A stretch of 36,513 nt of DNA from a virus, in IMG/VR virus record IMGVR_UViG_3300007735_000680, positions 1 to 36,513 of that record; one strand, given 5' to 3'. Below the pieces are notes generated by a model. It searched no databases. It saw only the letters and a program-made list of their open reading frames with translations, and had not been told where the DNA came from. The position numbers and the translations under genes were made by a program. Below are positions 1 to 6,584 of the stretch, piece after piece (position 1 is the first letter of the stretch; each line of letters begins with the position of its first letter).

Positions 1-249
1 CAGCAAACCCGGATAGTAGTCTTCCTTAAAATTATTATTTTCTGGGGTCTGTCCGGTCCCGTCCTGTCCGCCACCTGCGCCAGGAGACGGAGAGGTCCCA
101 TAACCCGCAAAATTTATCAGAATTATTGAAAGTCCGATAACCGTGGCCATCATGAGCCCGATAACCAGAGCCCAGCATAGAGTCCGATAACGGCTAGATC
201 TAATACGCTTATCAGACCCAGCCAGATCGATATTACCGGACGTCTTCAA
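1..249 (-). CDS. Partial small membrane protein, C-terminus beyond the window
   Basis: Not recognised. A frame open for 83 codons runs off the left edge. It begins at a TTG at 249 (minus strand), placed exactly 6 nt after a TAATAT -10 box like the other genes of this block. A basic N-terminal part (SDKRIRSSRYR) precedes one long hydrophobic segment (LCWALVIGLMMATVIGLSII, about residues 28-50). A Gly/Ser/Pro/Thr-rich linker and an acidic, aromatic stretch follow. Basic residues before the segment suggest the N-terminus is cytoplasmic. Caution: the DNA contains repeated GTTATCGG words and an AAATAATAATTT motif also seen in intergenic DNA, and TTG is a poor start for a leaderless message, so this could be a chance open frame. 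Confidence 0.45.
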   Translation of the reverse strand, partial: MKTSGNIDLAGSDKRIRSSRYRTLCWALVIGLMMATVIGLSIILINFAGYGTSPSPGAGGGQDGTGQTPENNNFKEDYYPGLL

Positions 250-255
250 GGTCCC

Positions 256-285
256 ATATTATGGCACCTGAGACCGGGAAGTCAA
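256..285 (-). promoter_or_regulatory. Putative early promoter of the left-edge gene
   Basis: On the minus strand TTGACT (280-285), an 18-nt spacer and TAATAT (256-261) are followed 6 nt later by TTG at 249. The geometry matches the leaderless early promoters of this block, although the start codon is not ATG. Confidence 0.45.
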
Positions 286-445
286 GTCCCATAGCTTGAT
301 TACCTGCGGCTACCTGGAGCCGGCCAGAGCCTGGAGCTCTGGCCTCTGAGACCTGAGAGAAATTATTATTTCTTGGGGTCGTCCGGGGGTTCCGTATGGG
401 GGAGCTACGTTTACCCTGGCGGGCCGTACCATCCAGACCGTCCGA

Positions 446-505
446 GCTACTATCAGGCAGTCCAATAAAATCAGGAATTTCCAAAGCGAAATTCCTGATA
501 GTAGC
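446..505. repeat. Composite inverted repeat, copy R1
   Basis: On the plus strand GCTACTATCA (446-455) is followed by a short spacer, then an inner hairpin with arms ATCAGGAATTTC and GAAATTCCTGAT, then AGTAGC. The right end TGATAGTAGC is the exact reverse complement of the left end. The inner stem and the outer arms therefore compete for the same TGAT. Five such copies occur in the left block with conserved ends and different but self-complementary inner stems. Confidence 0.85.
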
Positions 506-510
506 TAAAG

Positions 511-554
511 AAATAATAAAGCCCCGGACTGGCTCTCTCCTTCCAGTCCAGGGC
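511..554 (-). terminator. Intrinsic terminator after the VWA gene
   Basis: Hairpin arms GCCCCGGACTGG (521-532) and CCAGTCCAGGGC (543-554) are followed on the minus strand by a T-rich tract (511-520, TTTATTATTT). It lies 25 nt past the stop of the leftward gene at 579. Confidence 0.8.
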
Positions 555-578
555 CCTGGGTTGTCCTAGCTCTGCCGG

Positions 579-2762
579 TTACTTGGCGTTGCGCTCATTC
601 CAAGTCAGGCCCGGAGGCAGGCGGTACATCGCCTCGTCATCGGTGCGGAGGGGTTGTCCCGCCACGATGTCCACATACTTGGTGAGGAACACGCGGCTGC
701 TGCTGCGCTTGCCCATCGTCTTGATGAAGGTGTTCTTCACCTTGACGAACGATCCGCTGTCCGCGATGGCCTCCGAATCGTCCACCGCCTTCATGCTGCG
801 GATGACGAAGAAGGCATCGTATCCGGGGTAGGTGGACTTGGGCAGGATCAGCGCACCGTCCTTGAACTGCTCGTTGCAGGCCGCATACCGGGGGGAGGAA
901 GTCGTGGTGTCGTAGGCGTACTTCTCGCGGAACTCGCGGTACTCCTTGCGCTTCATGCAGAAGGAACGGAACAGGTGATCGTTCAGCGTCCTGCTGTTCA
1001 CCACATACATACCCACGCACCGGGCGTTGAGGGACTGCTTCAGGGATTCGATCTGCGTGGCGATCACGGCGTTGGGAATGTCGATCTCGCCGTAGTCGGA
1101 GTGGCGCAGCGTCTTGATCGTGCCGAAGATGTCGTTCTGCACCATGATCGAATTGGACTGATTGATGAACGATCCGTTGTAGTTGTGGTCGAAGGTCGTG
1201 ATGCCGTTGGGCTGTCCGTCCGTCACGATCATCAGGGTCGGGATCTGAATGCTGTTCTCCGTCACCCACTCCTTCATGCGCTGCGAGACAATCGCCACCG
1301 CCTCCACCGTGGGAGTGCCACCGAAGCGAATCGGCTGCGGAAAGAAATTGTTCGGAATGCAGTAGGTGTTGTAGAGCATGGCAAGCAGACGCTCACGATC
1401 CGATGCCTTGTCCGTGGACGAAGCCAACTGCACAAGGCGGGTCGCTCCGATGTGCAGGCTCCGGGGCTTGGGGTTCTTGGGGTTGATGTCAAGGGACGAA
1501 CGGAAGTTGTGGCCGTAGGGGTCGGTGGCGTAGTGCCTGTCGCAGTACGCCTTGCGCTCCTTCTCCACCTTCTCCTCGTTGCCCCAATAGCCCAACTCGG
1601 TGAACCCGTACACCTCAAACGGGATCTTGGCCTTCTCGCAGAACCACACCAACTGCATCACTTGGTGGATGCAATTCCCGATGGTATCACCCATCGACCC
1701 GGAGAAATCGATCAGGAACATGATGCCGTGATTCTTGCCTTCCTGCTTCACGATCTTGGAAAGGAAGATATCGTCATGGGTGCGGAACTGGTGCAGGCGG
1801 TCAAGGTTGAGCATCCCCGTCTGCTTGGGGCGCTCCTTGCGGATCTCGTCCGCTGCCTTGCGGCGCTCAAACTGCGCCACCAACTGACGCACGAACGCAT
1901 CGGACTCGCGGACGAACTTGCGGTACTCCTCAAGCCCGTTTCCAAACCTGTCCGCGCTGGCCTTGTCGTAGGCGGCAAGCACGGAGGACGAGGGAATGAT
2001 CGCGTCCTTCAGGTTGTCGATGGGACTGATGATGACGCTCTCCATGTACACCTTCTCGCCATCCTTGCGGACGAACTTGCCGCCGATGTCCGAAAGCTCG
2101 GGAGAGGTTTCTGAAGTCTCGTCCCCATCCGGGTTGCCTTCCCCGCCCTCGGAATCGCCGTTGGCCTCAAGCGCCTTCTGAATGGTGTCCTTCATGGCGG
2201 GGTGATCGTACAGCGTCTTTGCGAGGGCGAACGCCTCCTCAAAGGTCTGCACCGCGTCCACCAACGGGAGAAGTTCCTTCTCGTCATCGTTCAGGGGGAC
2301 GGTGATGAAGCCCGGAACGCCCCACTTGAAGTGACCGTTGAGGCGCGAGACAAGACCCGCCTTGTGCCACGGGAAGGACGCAAGATTGAACATATTCTTG
2401 TCGATCATCTCCTTGTAGCCGATGAAGAAGTCACGGCGGGTTCCGGGGTACTTCTGCTTCATCAACTTTTCGATGCGAACATCCTCAATGGTGTTGCAGA
2501 TGGAGTGCAGGATCTTCTTGTTGTACCCCTCGGCCTCGGCCTGCTTGAACAGCCGCTCGGACAACTCGTAGGGGGTCCACAGCGCGTGGGCGATCTCATG
2601 CGCCACAAGCATGGTACGCATGGTGTCGGACACATCCCACAGGGGCATGATGAGGTGGCGGTTCTTCACATCGAAGGATGCGGTTTCCGCCTCCGCGTCA
2701 AAGGCGAAGGTCAGGTTCTCGGAGGCGAGTGCGCGGGCGAAGATGGAGAGAGAGTCGTTCAT
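579..2762 (-). CDS. VWA-domain protein with HExxH metallopeptidase motif (CobT-like partner of the AAA+ ATPase)
   Basis: 727 residues. The N-terminal part carries an intact zinc-protease motif HEIAH (H55-H59), as in predicted metallopeptidases joined to VWA domains. A central acidic linker (about 220-245) follows. A von Willebrand A domain near residue 350 has the MIDAS motif DFSGS, a downstream GGTPT and TDGQP. Proteins of this kind pair with MoxR/CobS-type AAA+ ATPases, and such an ATPase is encoded just upstream at 3206-4480. In phages these pairs are often labelled CobS/CobT, but the HExxH motif argues for a protein-remodelling or proteolytic role; that is inference. The ATG at 2762 is chosen because a TTGACC-N16-TATAAT promoter ends 7 nt before it and no Shine-Dalgarno is present, implying a leaderless or nearly leaderless message. 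Confidence 0.8.
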   Translation of the reverse strand: MNDSLSIFARALASENLTFAFDAEAETASFDVKNRHLIMPLWDVSDTMRTMLVAHEIAHALWTPYELSERLFKQAEAEGYNKKILHSICNTIEDVRIEKLMKQKYPGTRRDFFIGYKEMIDKNMFNLASFPWHKAGLVSRLNGHFKWGVPGFITVPLNDDEKELLPLVDAVQTFEEAFALAKTLYDHPAMKDTIQKALEANGDSEGGEGNPDGDETSETSPELSDIGGKFVRKDGEKVYMESVIISPIDNLKDAIIPSSSVLAAYDKASADRFGNGLEEYRKFVRESDAFVRQLVAQFERRKAADEIRKERPKQTGMLNLDRLHQFRTHDDIFLSKIVKQEGKNHGIMFLIDFSGSMGDTIGNCIHQVMQLVWFCEKAKIPFEVYGFTELGYWGNEEKVEKERKAYCDRHYATDPYGHNFRSSLDINPKNPKPRSLHIGATRLVQLASSTDKASDRERLLAMLYNTYCIPNNFFPQPIRFGGTPTVEAVAIVSQRMKEWVTENSIQIPTLMIVTDGQPNGITTFDHNYNGSFINQSNSIMVQNDIFGTIKTLRHSDYGEIDIPNAVIATQIESLKQSLNARCVGMYVVNSRTLNDHLFRSFCMKRKEYREFREKYAYDTTTSSPRYAACNEQFKDGALILPKSTYPGYDAFFVIRSMKAVDDSEAIADSGSFVKVKNTFIKTMGKRSSSRVFLTKYVDIVAGQPLRTDDEAMYRLPPGLTWNERNAK

Positions 2763-2769
2763 GTGGTGA

Positions 2770-2797
2770 ATTATATCCGTGGGGGGTTTCGGGTCAA
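2770..2797 (-). promoter_or_regulatory. Early promoter of the VWA gene, nearly leaderless
   Basis: Minus strand TTGACC (2792-2797), 16-nt spacer, TATAAT (2770-2775), then 7 nt to the ATG. An AAAATAATTT motif lies 21 nt upstream of the -35 box, the same distance as at the 4480 promoter. Confidence 0.85.
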
Positions 2798-2845
2798 GTG
2801 GCAAGTGCGCCAGGAATCAAATTATTTTTGGGTCCTATAATCCGG

Positions 2846-2905
2846 GCTACTATCAGCCATCCAGTCCATCAAGGGCCGGCAAAGTTGCCGGCCCTTGATA
2901 GTAGC
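2846..2905. repeat. Composite inverted repeat, copy R2
   Basis: GCTACTATCA, a 13-nt spacer (GCCATCCAGTCC type), then a long GC-rich inner stem with arms ATCAAGGGCCGGC and GCCGGCCCTTGAT, then AGTAGC. Total 60 nt, the same as R1. It sits between the terminator of the CobS operon and the promoter of the VWA gene. Confidence 0.85.
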
Positions 2906-2946
2906 TAAAAGAATACCCCGCCCCGGTGTTTAGCCGGGGTCGGGGT
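2906..2946 (-). terminator. Intrinsic terminator of the CobS operon
   Basis: A GC-rich hairpin (arms ACCCCGCCCCGG and CCGGGGTCGGGGT, 2915-2946) is followed on the minus strand by a T-rich tract (ATTCTTTTAG). It lies just past the stop of the leftward gene at 2957. Confidence 0.75.
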
Positions 2947-2956
2947 TCTCCTGGAT

Positions 2957-3181
2957 TCAGACCGTGGCGGTCGTGGTGGTGAACAGACCGGAGAGGTCGT
3001 ACACACCTTTCTGCGCCGTCTTGAAATCCTTCAGCACCCAAGTCGGGATGCCCTTCATGTTGATCGCCTGCGCGACCGCGAGAAGGTCAGGCTTGGTGAA
3101 CTGCGCGTTGGAAAGATTCTTGTCCTTCGCGTAGCCCTGTGCGGCCTGAACGAAACGGTTTCTCTTGTTGAGGTAAGGCAT
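2957..3181 (-). CDS. Small protein of the CobS/VWA cluster, unknown function
   Basis: 74 residues, not recognised. Basic N-terminus (MPYLNKRNRFVQAAQGYAKD) followed by a compact domain with TKPDLLAVAQAINMKGIPTW and a Thr-rich C-terminus. Its length and helix-rich look suggest a small DNA- or protein-binding domain, but no motif fixes a role. It is the second cistron after the AAA+ ATPase, separated by 24 nt with a strong AGGAGG ribosome-binding site. This contrasts with the leaderless first cistrons around it. A hairpin terminator follows directly. Confidence 0.7.
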   Translation of the reverse strand: MPYLNKRNRFVQAAQGYAKDKNLSNAQFTKPDLLAVAQAINMKGIPTWVLKDFKTAQKGVYDLSGLFTTTTATV

Positions 3182-3205
3182 TTTGGTGTTCCTCCTTTCT
3201 TGAGG

Positions 3206-4480
3206 TTAGGCGTTGATGGCGTAGTTGGTCATACCGTCTGCGGTGCTGACGGTGGTTGCGGGAATCGGAATCGTGGCGTTCGCCTTGTCCATCCCCTCCG
3301 GGGTCGGGAGGATGGTCGGGTCGATCTTGGTGTAGAGGTTGAAGAACGCCTCCTGCGTGGCGGCATCGAACCGCGTGAGCGTCAACTTGATCGCCTTCTG
3401 CTTGTCGTTGAAGATGGCGAACGCCTTGCACACCTCCTCCAAGCGGCGGGTCGTGATGATGTCATCCAAGCCGCCCTCCTTGAAGCCCAAGCGGATCGTT
3501 TCCGCCCACTTGACGAGGTAGTTGGCAAAGTCCTTGTCCTCCTTGCCATACGCCTTCATCTTGCGGATGATGATGCGCGCCTCCACGGTGCGATCCGCGT
3601 AGTCCTGCTCAAACCAGTAGGAGAAGCGGTCAAGGTACGCTTCGTTGAGGCAGCGCGTCCCCACGAACCGATCAGACTCGCCCTTGCCCTTTGTGTTCGC
3701 GGTGGCGATCACATTGAACCCGTTGGCAGGCTTGACGAACACGCCGATCTTCTTGACGAACACGCCCTTGCCCTCAAGCACGGGCTGAAGGCACATCATG
3801 CGCTCCGTGCCAAGATCGATCTCGTCCAAGAGGAGGATCGCCCCGCGCTGCATGGCCTGAACCACGCCACCGAACACGAACTTCGTTTCGCCGTTGATGA
3901 GGCGGAAGCCACCGATGAGGTCATCCTCGTCAGTCTCGGCGGTGATGTTCACGCGGATGAGTTCCCGTCCGGTGTTGGCGCAAATCTGTTCGATCATCGT
4001 GGTCTTGCCGTTGCCCGACAGACCCGTGATGTAGACGGGAGCGAACTGCTTGCTCTTGACGATGGTGCTGATGTCATCGTAGTGTCCCCACGGAACGAAA
4101 GTGTCGTTCTTCATCGGGACGAGCGAAACATCGGAGGAGGGAGCGATGAGGTTGTAGGTGCTGCTGCTCATGGTGGAGATTGTATCGTGTGAATCGGAAG
4201 TTTCAAGAATCTTCTCTGAAGATTCCTCAACATTTTCGGTGGCATCCCCGGAGAACATCTCCGGGATCTTGTAGAGGCCACGCCCCTCGCGGCGGGATGG
4301 ATCCTGCACAAGCCATGCGGGGAGAACCTTGTAGCAGTCCTCTCCGTGAACATTGGCGGAAGTGAGGGCGGCATTGCAGTCATCACGGCTGTAGACTGCT
4401 GCCTCAACGGTGGCAGGAAGGCCAACGACTCGGGCAAGTGCGCGGAGGAAGTTCTGCTTTCGGGTGTCGATGTTGCTCAT
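3206..4480 (-). CDS. cobS: CobS/MoxR-like AAA+ ATPase
   Basis: 424 residues. Walker A GLSGNGKT (153-160), Walker B ILLLDEID (215-222) and sensor-1 ATANT (about 259-263) are all intact, in the arrangement of CobS/MoxR AAA+ ATPases. The region before the ATPase (about 70-125) is Ser/Glu/Asp-rich and probably a linker; the first 60 residues form a separate small domain. CobS-like genes are common in T4-type marine phages and are usually annotated as cobaltochelatase subunits. Beside a VWA-metallopeptidase gene, an AAA+ remodelling function is at least as likely (inference). The ATG at 4480 is chosen because TATCAT ends 6 nt before it. An in-frame ATG 18 nt upstream lies inside the -10/spacer region. 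Confidence 0.85.
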   Translation of the reverse strand: MSNIDTRKQNFLRALARVVGLPATVEAAVYSRDDCNAALTSANVHGEDCYKVLPAWLVQDPSRREGRGLYKIPEMFSGDATENVEESSEKILETSDSHDTISTMSSSTYNLIAPSSDVSLVPMKNDTFVPWGHYDDISTIVKSKQFAPVYITGLSGNGKTTMIEQICANTGRELIRVNITAETDEDDLIGGFRLINGETKFVFGGVVQAMQRGAILLLDEIDLGTERMMCLQPVLEGKGVFVKKIGVFVKPANGFNVIATANTKGKGESDRFVGTRCLNEAYLDRFSYWFEQDYADRTVEARIIIRKMKAYGKEDKDFANYLVKWAETIRLGFKEGGLDDIITTRRLEEVCKAFAIFNDKQKAIKLTLTRFDAATQEAFFNLYTKIDPTILPTPEGMDKANATIPIPATTVSTADGMTNYAINA

Positions 4481-4486
4481 GCAAGC

Positions 4487-4515
4487 ATGATACGACATTG
4501 GAGCTTTGAGGTCAA
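4487..4515 (-). promoter_or_regulatory. Leaderless early promoter of the CobS operon
   Basis: Minus strand TTGACC (4510-4515), 17-nt spacer, TATCAT (4487-4492), then GCTTGC and the ATG at 4480. An AAAATAATTT motif lies 21 nt upstream of the -35 box. Confidence 0.85.
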
Positions 4516-4604
4516 GAGGATTGGTCGGAAGATTGCAAATTATTTTTGCGTCCGATAACCAAGGGCCGGCACTCCAGGCTTACCTGCAGCTATAGGACAT
4601 CCAG

Positions 4605-4679
4605 GCTACTATCAGGAAATTATTATAAGCCATCCAATCCATCAGGATTTCCACATAAGGTGGAAATCCTGATAGTAGC
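4605..4679. repeat. Composite inverted repeat, copy R3
   Basis: GCTACTATCA (4605-4614), a 28-nt spacer ending in GCCATCCAATCC, inner stem arms ATCAGGATTTCCAC and GTGGAAATCCTGAT around ATAAG, then AGTAGC. It lies between a terminator and the CobS promoter region. Confidence 0.85.
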
Positions 4680-4680
4680 T

Positions 4681-4719
4681 CCAATAACACACAGACCCCC
4701 TAGCAGGAGGGGGTCTGTG
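4681..4719 (-). terminator. Hairpin terminator after the 4752 gene
   Basis: Perfect 11-bp stem CACAGACCCCC/GGGGGTCTGTG (4690-4719) followed on the minus strand by TGTTATTGG, a short T-rich tail. It lies downstream of the leftward gene ending at 4752. Confidence 0.7.
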
Positions 4720-4751
4720 GAAGATCTCGGAAGCGCGAAGCGCGGGGGGAA

Positions 4752-5009
4752 TTACGCTTCCGAGTTGTAGTAGGACTTGGAGGGGGTTTCTGATCTTTCG
4801 ACCATAACCTTCTCAATGTTGGAGATCCGCTTGTGAACGGACTCAAAGTTCTCGTCCATCCAATCGTTCATACCACGATTGGCTTCCTGCATCTCCTTGC
4901 GGAGATCCTGCATCTTCATCTTGATGCTGTAGTGGTACAGAATACCACCGAGGACAAGCGAGATCAACCAACCAAGTCCCGAGATGTCGTAGGTCGTTAC
5001 CGTTTCCAT
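4752..5009 (-). CDS. Small membrane-anchored coiled-coil protein
   Basis: 85 residues, not recognised. A short N-terminus is followed by one hydrophobic segment (GLGWLISLVLGGILYHYSI, about residues 11-29). A charged helical part (MQDLRKEMQEANRGMNDWMD, then SVHKRISNIEKVMVERSE) looks like a coiled coil. The layout resembles small phage inner-membrane proteins such as spanin-like or superinfection-immunity proteins, but there is no specific signature. ATG at 5009 lies 6 nt after a TATAAT box, and there is no Shine-Dalgarno. Confidence 0.7.
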   Translation of the reverse strand: METVTTYDISGLGWLISLVLGGILYHYSIKMKMQDLRKEMQEANRGMNDWMDENFESVHKRISNIEKVMVERSETPSKSYYNSEA

Positions 5010-5015
5010 GTGCAG

Positions 5016-5044
5016 ATTATACTCTCTTCCTGGGTTCGTGTCAA
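5016..5044 (-). promoter_or_regulatory. Leaderless early promoter of the 4752 gene
   Basis: Minus strand TTGACA (5039-5044), 17-nt spacer, perfect TATAAT (5016-5021), then CTGCAC and the ATG at 5009. Confidence 0.88.
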
Positions 5045-5063
5045 GTGGAAAAGAAAAAGAAAA

Positions 5064-5139
5064 TGGGAAGGGCGGGAGTTGCACCCACATGTTCACGCTT
5101 ATAAGGCATGCGCTCTAACTACTTTTCAGCCACCTTCCC
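5064..5139 (-). tRNA. tRNA-Ile(UAU)
   Basis: A 76-nt cloverleaf on the minus strand. Acceptor arms are GGGAAGG/CCTTCCC with discriminator A. The anticodon stem CATGC/GCGTG encloses loop CTTATAA with anticodon UAU, which reads AUA. T-stem GTGGG/CCCGC with loop TGCAACT. The T-loop lacks the usual TTC, and the D-arm lacks a clear GG, so the tRNA is slightly atypical. CCA is not encoded. The 3' end runs into a T-rich tract (TTTTCTTTTTC), a likely terminator. It has its own promoter at 5247-5275. Confidence 0.8.
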
Positions 5140-5246
5140 GAATGGGAAACTAATTTTACGGCTAGTTCCCAACCGTGCAACCGTAGGTTGCCTCTATGCG
5201 GTTTTTCTAAACCACCAAAACTTATAATATAATCGAATTGGTGTAC

Positions 5247-5275
5247 ATTATACACTCCTTTGTGCCGGTTGTCAA
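5247..5275 (-). promoter_or_regulatory. Promoter of tRNA-Ile
   Basis: Minus strand TTGACA (5270-5275), 17-nt spacer, perfect TATAAT (5247-5252), starting 1 nt beyond the 3' end of tRNA-Arg. About 100 nt of leader with a small GCAACC-GTA-GGTTGC type hairpin separate it from tRNA-Ile. Confidence 0.8.
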
Positions 5276-5276
5276 G

Positions 5277-5350
5277 CGTCCTCGGTTGGATTCGAACCAA
5301 CGACCTGCCGCTTAGAAGGCGGCTGCTCTATCCAACTGAGCTACGAAGAC
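5277..5350 (-). tRNA. tRNA-Arg(UCU)
   Basis: Minus-strand cloverleaf. Acceptor GTCTTCG pairs with CGAGGAC, including one G-T pair, with discriminator G. Anticodon stem GCCGC/GCGGC with loop CTTCTAA gives anticodon UCU for AGA/AGG. The T-arm has a canonical TTCGAAT loop. No encoded CCA. It supports AGA-rich late genes in a GC-rich host (inference). Confidence 0.92.
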
Positions 5351-5455
5351 AAGTCGAAGGCTACTTTACTGCACTACGATTACGAAGAATCGGACTTGGC
5401 AGACTTTCACCTTCTCAACTTGGACGGCCTTGAAGAAGAACCGTCTCTGTTTTAG

Positions 5456-5540
5456 TGGGATTGGTGGGAATCGAACCCACATGACTTTTGAGGTCGGCAG
5501 ATTTTGAGTCTGCTGCGTCTGCCTGTTCCGCCACAATCCC
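5456..5540 (-). tRNA. tRNA-Leu(CAA)
   Basis: An 85-nt class II tRNA on the minus strand. Acceptor GGGATTG/CAATCCC with discriminator A. Anticodon stem GCAGA/TCTGC with loop CTCAAAA gives anticodon CAA for UUG. Long variable arm and canonical TTCGATT T-loop. It starts 5 nt past the stop of the 5546 gene and is probably cotranscribed with it and with tRNA-Arg. Confidence 0.92.
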
Positions 5541-5545
5541 GAAGT

Positions 5546-5776
5546 TCACTCATCGTCTATGATGGTGAATCCCTTTCCAAGTCTCTCCTCCAACTCCTCT
5601 GCTGCTGCCTTCTCAAGACTCTCCTCGGTGTAGCCCGATGCACGAATGGCTACCTTGAGGCGAGTGATGGCTCCCCTGACGGTCGGATCTGTCTCGCAGG
5701 CAACTTCCAAGCCTGCCATCAGATCCGTCACATACAGCGGACTCATGCTGAATTCGATTCGCTTGTGGTCGCTCAT
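5546..5776 (-). CDS. Small acidic protein, unknown
   Basis: 76 residues, not recognised. Helix-rich and acidic; the C-terminal half (ESLEKAAAEELEERLGKGFT) looks like an amphipathic helix, and the protein ends IIDDE. First cistron with a leaderless-type promoter, probably cotranscribed with the downstream tRNA-Leu and tRNA-Arg. ATG at 5776 is 6 nt after TAAAAT. Confidence 0.65.
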   Translation of the reverse strand: MSDHKRIEFSMSPLYVTDLMAGLEVACETDPTVRGAITRLKVAIRASGYTEESLEKAAAEELEERLGKGFTIIDDE

Positions 5777-5782
5777 GTTCTT

Positions 5783-5811
5783 ATTTTAGAACAAGTCGGG
5801 AGTCGTGTCAA
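5783..5811 (-). promoter_or_regulatory. Leaderless early promoter of the 5546 gene
   Basis: Minus strand TTGACA (5806-5811), 17-nt spacer, TAAAAT (5783-5788), then AAGAAC and the ATG. The promoter lies inside the 3' end of the upstream gene, whose TAA stop (5786-5788) is part of the -10 box. Confidence 0.85.
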
Positions 5812-6073
5812 GATTTTTCTTGACATTTTGCAGACCGAACTTTGCATGAATTTCTTCATAAAATTCGGAGTTGGGAGTCACAACGGACTCATGCAGACGG
5901 TTGCCGTTGATCGCAATGCTGGCAGCATCGACCGCATCGAAGTAGGCATCGATGAGCTCCTTTGGAGGATTGGCGTTGCCTTCCATCCAATGTTCGACCA
6001 TGAGGTCGGCCAGGATTACAACCCTGTCGTACATCTGAAGGGCGAAGATCTGTTGTTCGTCAGGTGTTAGCAT
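5786..6073 (-). CDS. Small protein, unknown
   Basis: 95 residues, not recognised. Mostly helical and acidic (MLTPDEQQIFALQMYDRVVI; then KELIDAYFDAVDAASIAING). ATG at 6073 is chosen because TACAAT ends 6 nt upstream. Its last ten codons carry the promoter of the next gene and its stop codon is that promoter's -10 box. Confidence 0.65.
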   Translation of the reverse strand: MLTPDEQQIFALQMYDRVVILADLMVEHWMEGNANPPKELIDAYFDAVDAASIAINGNRLHESVVTPNSEFYEEIHAKFGLQNVKKNLDTTPDLF

Positions 6074-6079
6074 GGGTGT

Positions 6080-6108
6080 ATTGTATCGGGTTCTGTTGTG
6101 GGTGTCAA
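6080..6108 (-). promoter_or_regulatory. Leaderless early promoter of the 5786 gene
   Basis: Minus strand TTGACA (6103-6108), 17-nt spacer, TACAAT (6080-6085), then ACACCC and the ATG at 6073. Confidence 0.87.
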
Positions 6109-6124
6109 ACCAACTTGAGAGGAA

Positions 6125-6132
6125 TCTAAATA
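6125..6132 (+). promoter_or_regulatory. T4-type late octamer before the HNH gene
   Basis: TCTAAATA on the plus strand, followed after a short leader by GGAGG (6137-6141) and ATG at 6150. It is the only late-type octamer found in the early block, and it belongs to the inserted AT-rich gene. Confidence 0.55.
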
Positions 6133-6149
6133 TGTTTGGAGGTCTACAG

Positions 6150-6584
6150 ATGAATCCAGACAAACGCAAAACTTCTAATTGCCAACATTGCAAAATTACT
6201 TTTAAGTATGGTAGGAACCGTACTGGAAAGTTTTGCTCTAATGAATGTTGTGCTGCTCACAGAAAACAAAAGAATCTTGAGCAATGGTTGTCTGGATCTT
6301 CTGACGGAATCCAAATCGCTAGTAGACGGCTTTCTGTTGGTGTTCGAAACTACCTGATCGAACAAGCTGGAAATAAATGTTCACAGTGTGGTTGGGACAA
6401 AATTAACCCTGTGTCTGGAAAGTGTCCTCTGGAGGTTGATCACATAGATGGAAATTCAGAGAACTGCTCTCAAGAAAATTTAAGAGTTTTGTGCCCAAAC
6501 TGCCATGCTCTTACTCCAACCTATCGTGCCTTGAATACTGGGAAAGCAAATCCCAAAAGATTGAAATATTCAAGACTTGTCTAA
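6150..6584 (+). CDS. HNH endonuclease (probable free-standing homing endonuclease)
   Basis: 144 residues. An N-terminal zinc-finger-like part (CQHC near residues 10-13, then FCSNEC) precedes a typical C-terminal HNH domain: CSQCGW, PLEVDHIDGN, NLRVLCPNCHALT. The DHIDGN...N...LCPNCH series is the ββα-metal nuclease core. The gene is AT-rich and on the opposite strand from its GC-rich neighbours. Its stop codon abuts the 3' end of tRNA-Lys, all signs of an inserted homing-type nuclease. ATG 6150 is chosen for its GGAGG at 8-nt spacing; in-frame ATGs upstream lie at or near the late octamer. Confidence 0.88.
   Translation: MNPDKRKTSNCQHCKITFKYGRNRTGKFCSNECCAAHRKQKNLEQWLSGSSDGIQIASRRLSVGVRNYLIEQAGNKCSQCGWDKINPVSGKCPLEVDHIDGNSENCSQENLRVLCPNCHALTPTYRALNTGKANPKRLKYSRLV

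Noticed and set aside
142-200. Three GTTATCGG/GTCCGATAAC words as a regulatory repeat
   Set aside because: Two of them fall in the same frame of the left-edge open frame and encode VIGL, so they may be coding repeats; not strong enough to call separately.
233-484. Leftward 83-codon open frame starting at 484
   Set aside because: It crosses repeat R1 and the AT-rich motif, has no promoter at the 6-nt spacing and no ribosome-binding site; its composition looks random.
654-2114. Long rightward open frame antisense to the VWA gene
   Set aside because: It is the complement of a strongly supported gene in GC-rich DNA, where long antisense frames are common; it shows no domain pattern.
3200-4192. 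Long rightward open frame antisense to the CobS-like gene
   Set aside because: Antisense shadow of a gene with complete Walker motifs; no independent start signal.
5300-5453. Rightward frame between tRNAs with an acidic C-terminal look, ending TAG at 5453
   Set aside because: No ATG or GTG start with a ribosome-binding site; it passes through tRNA-Arg. Treated as spacer.
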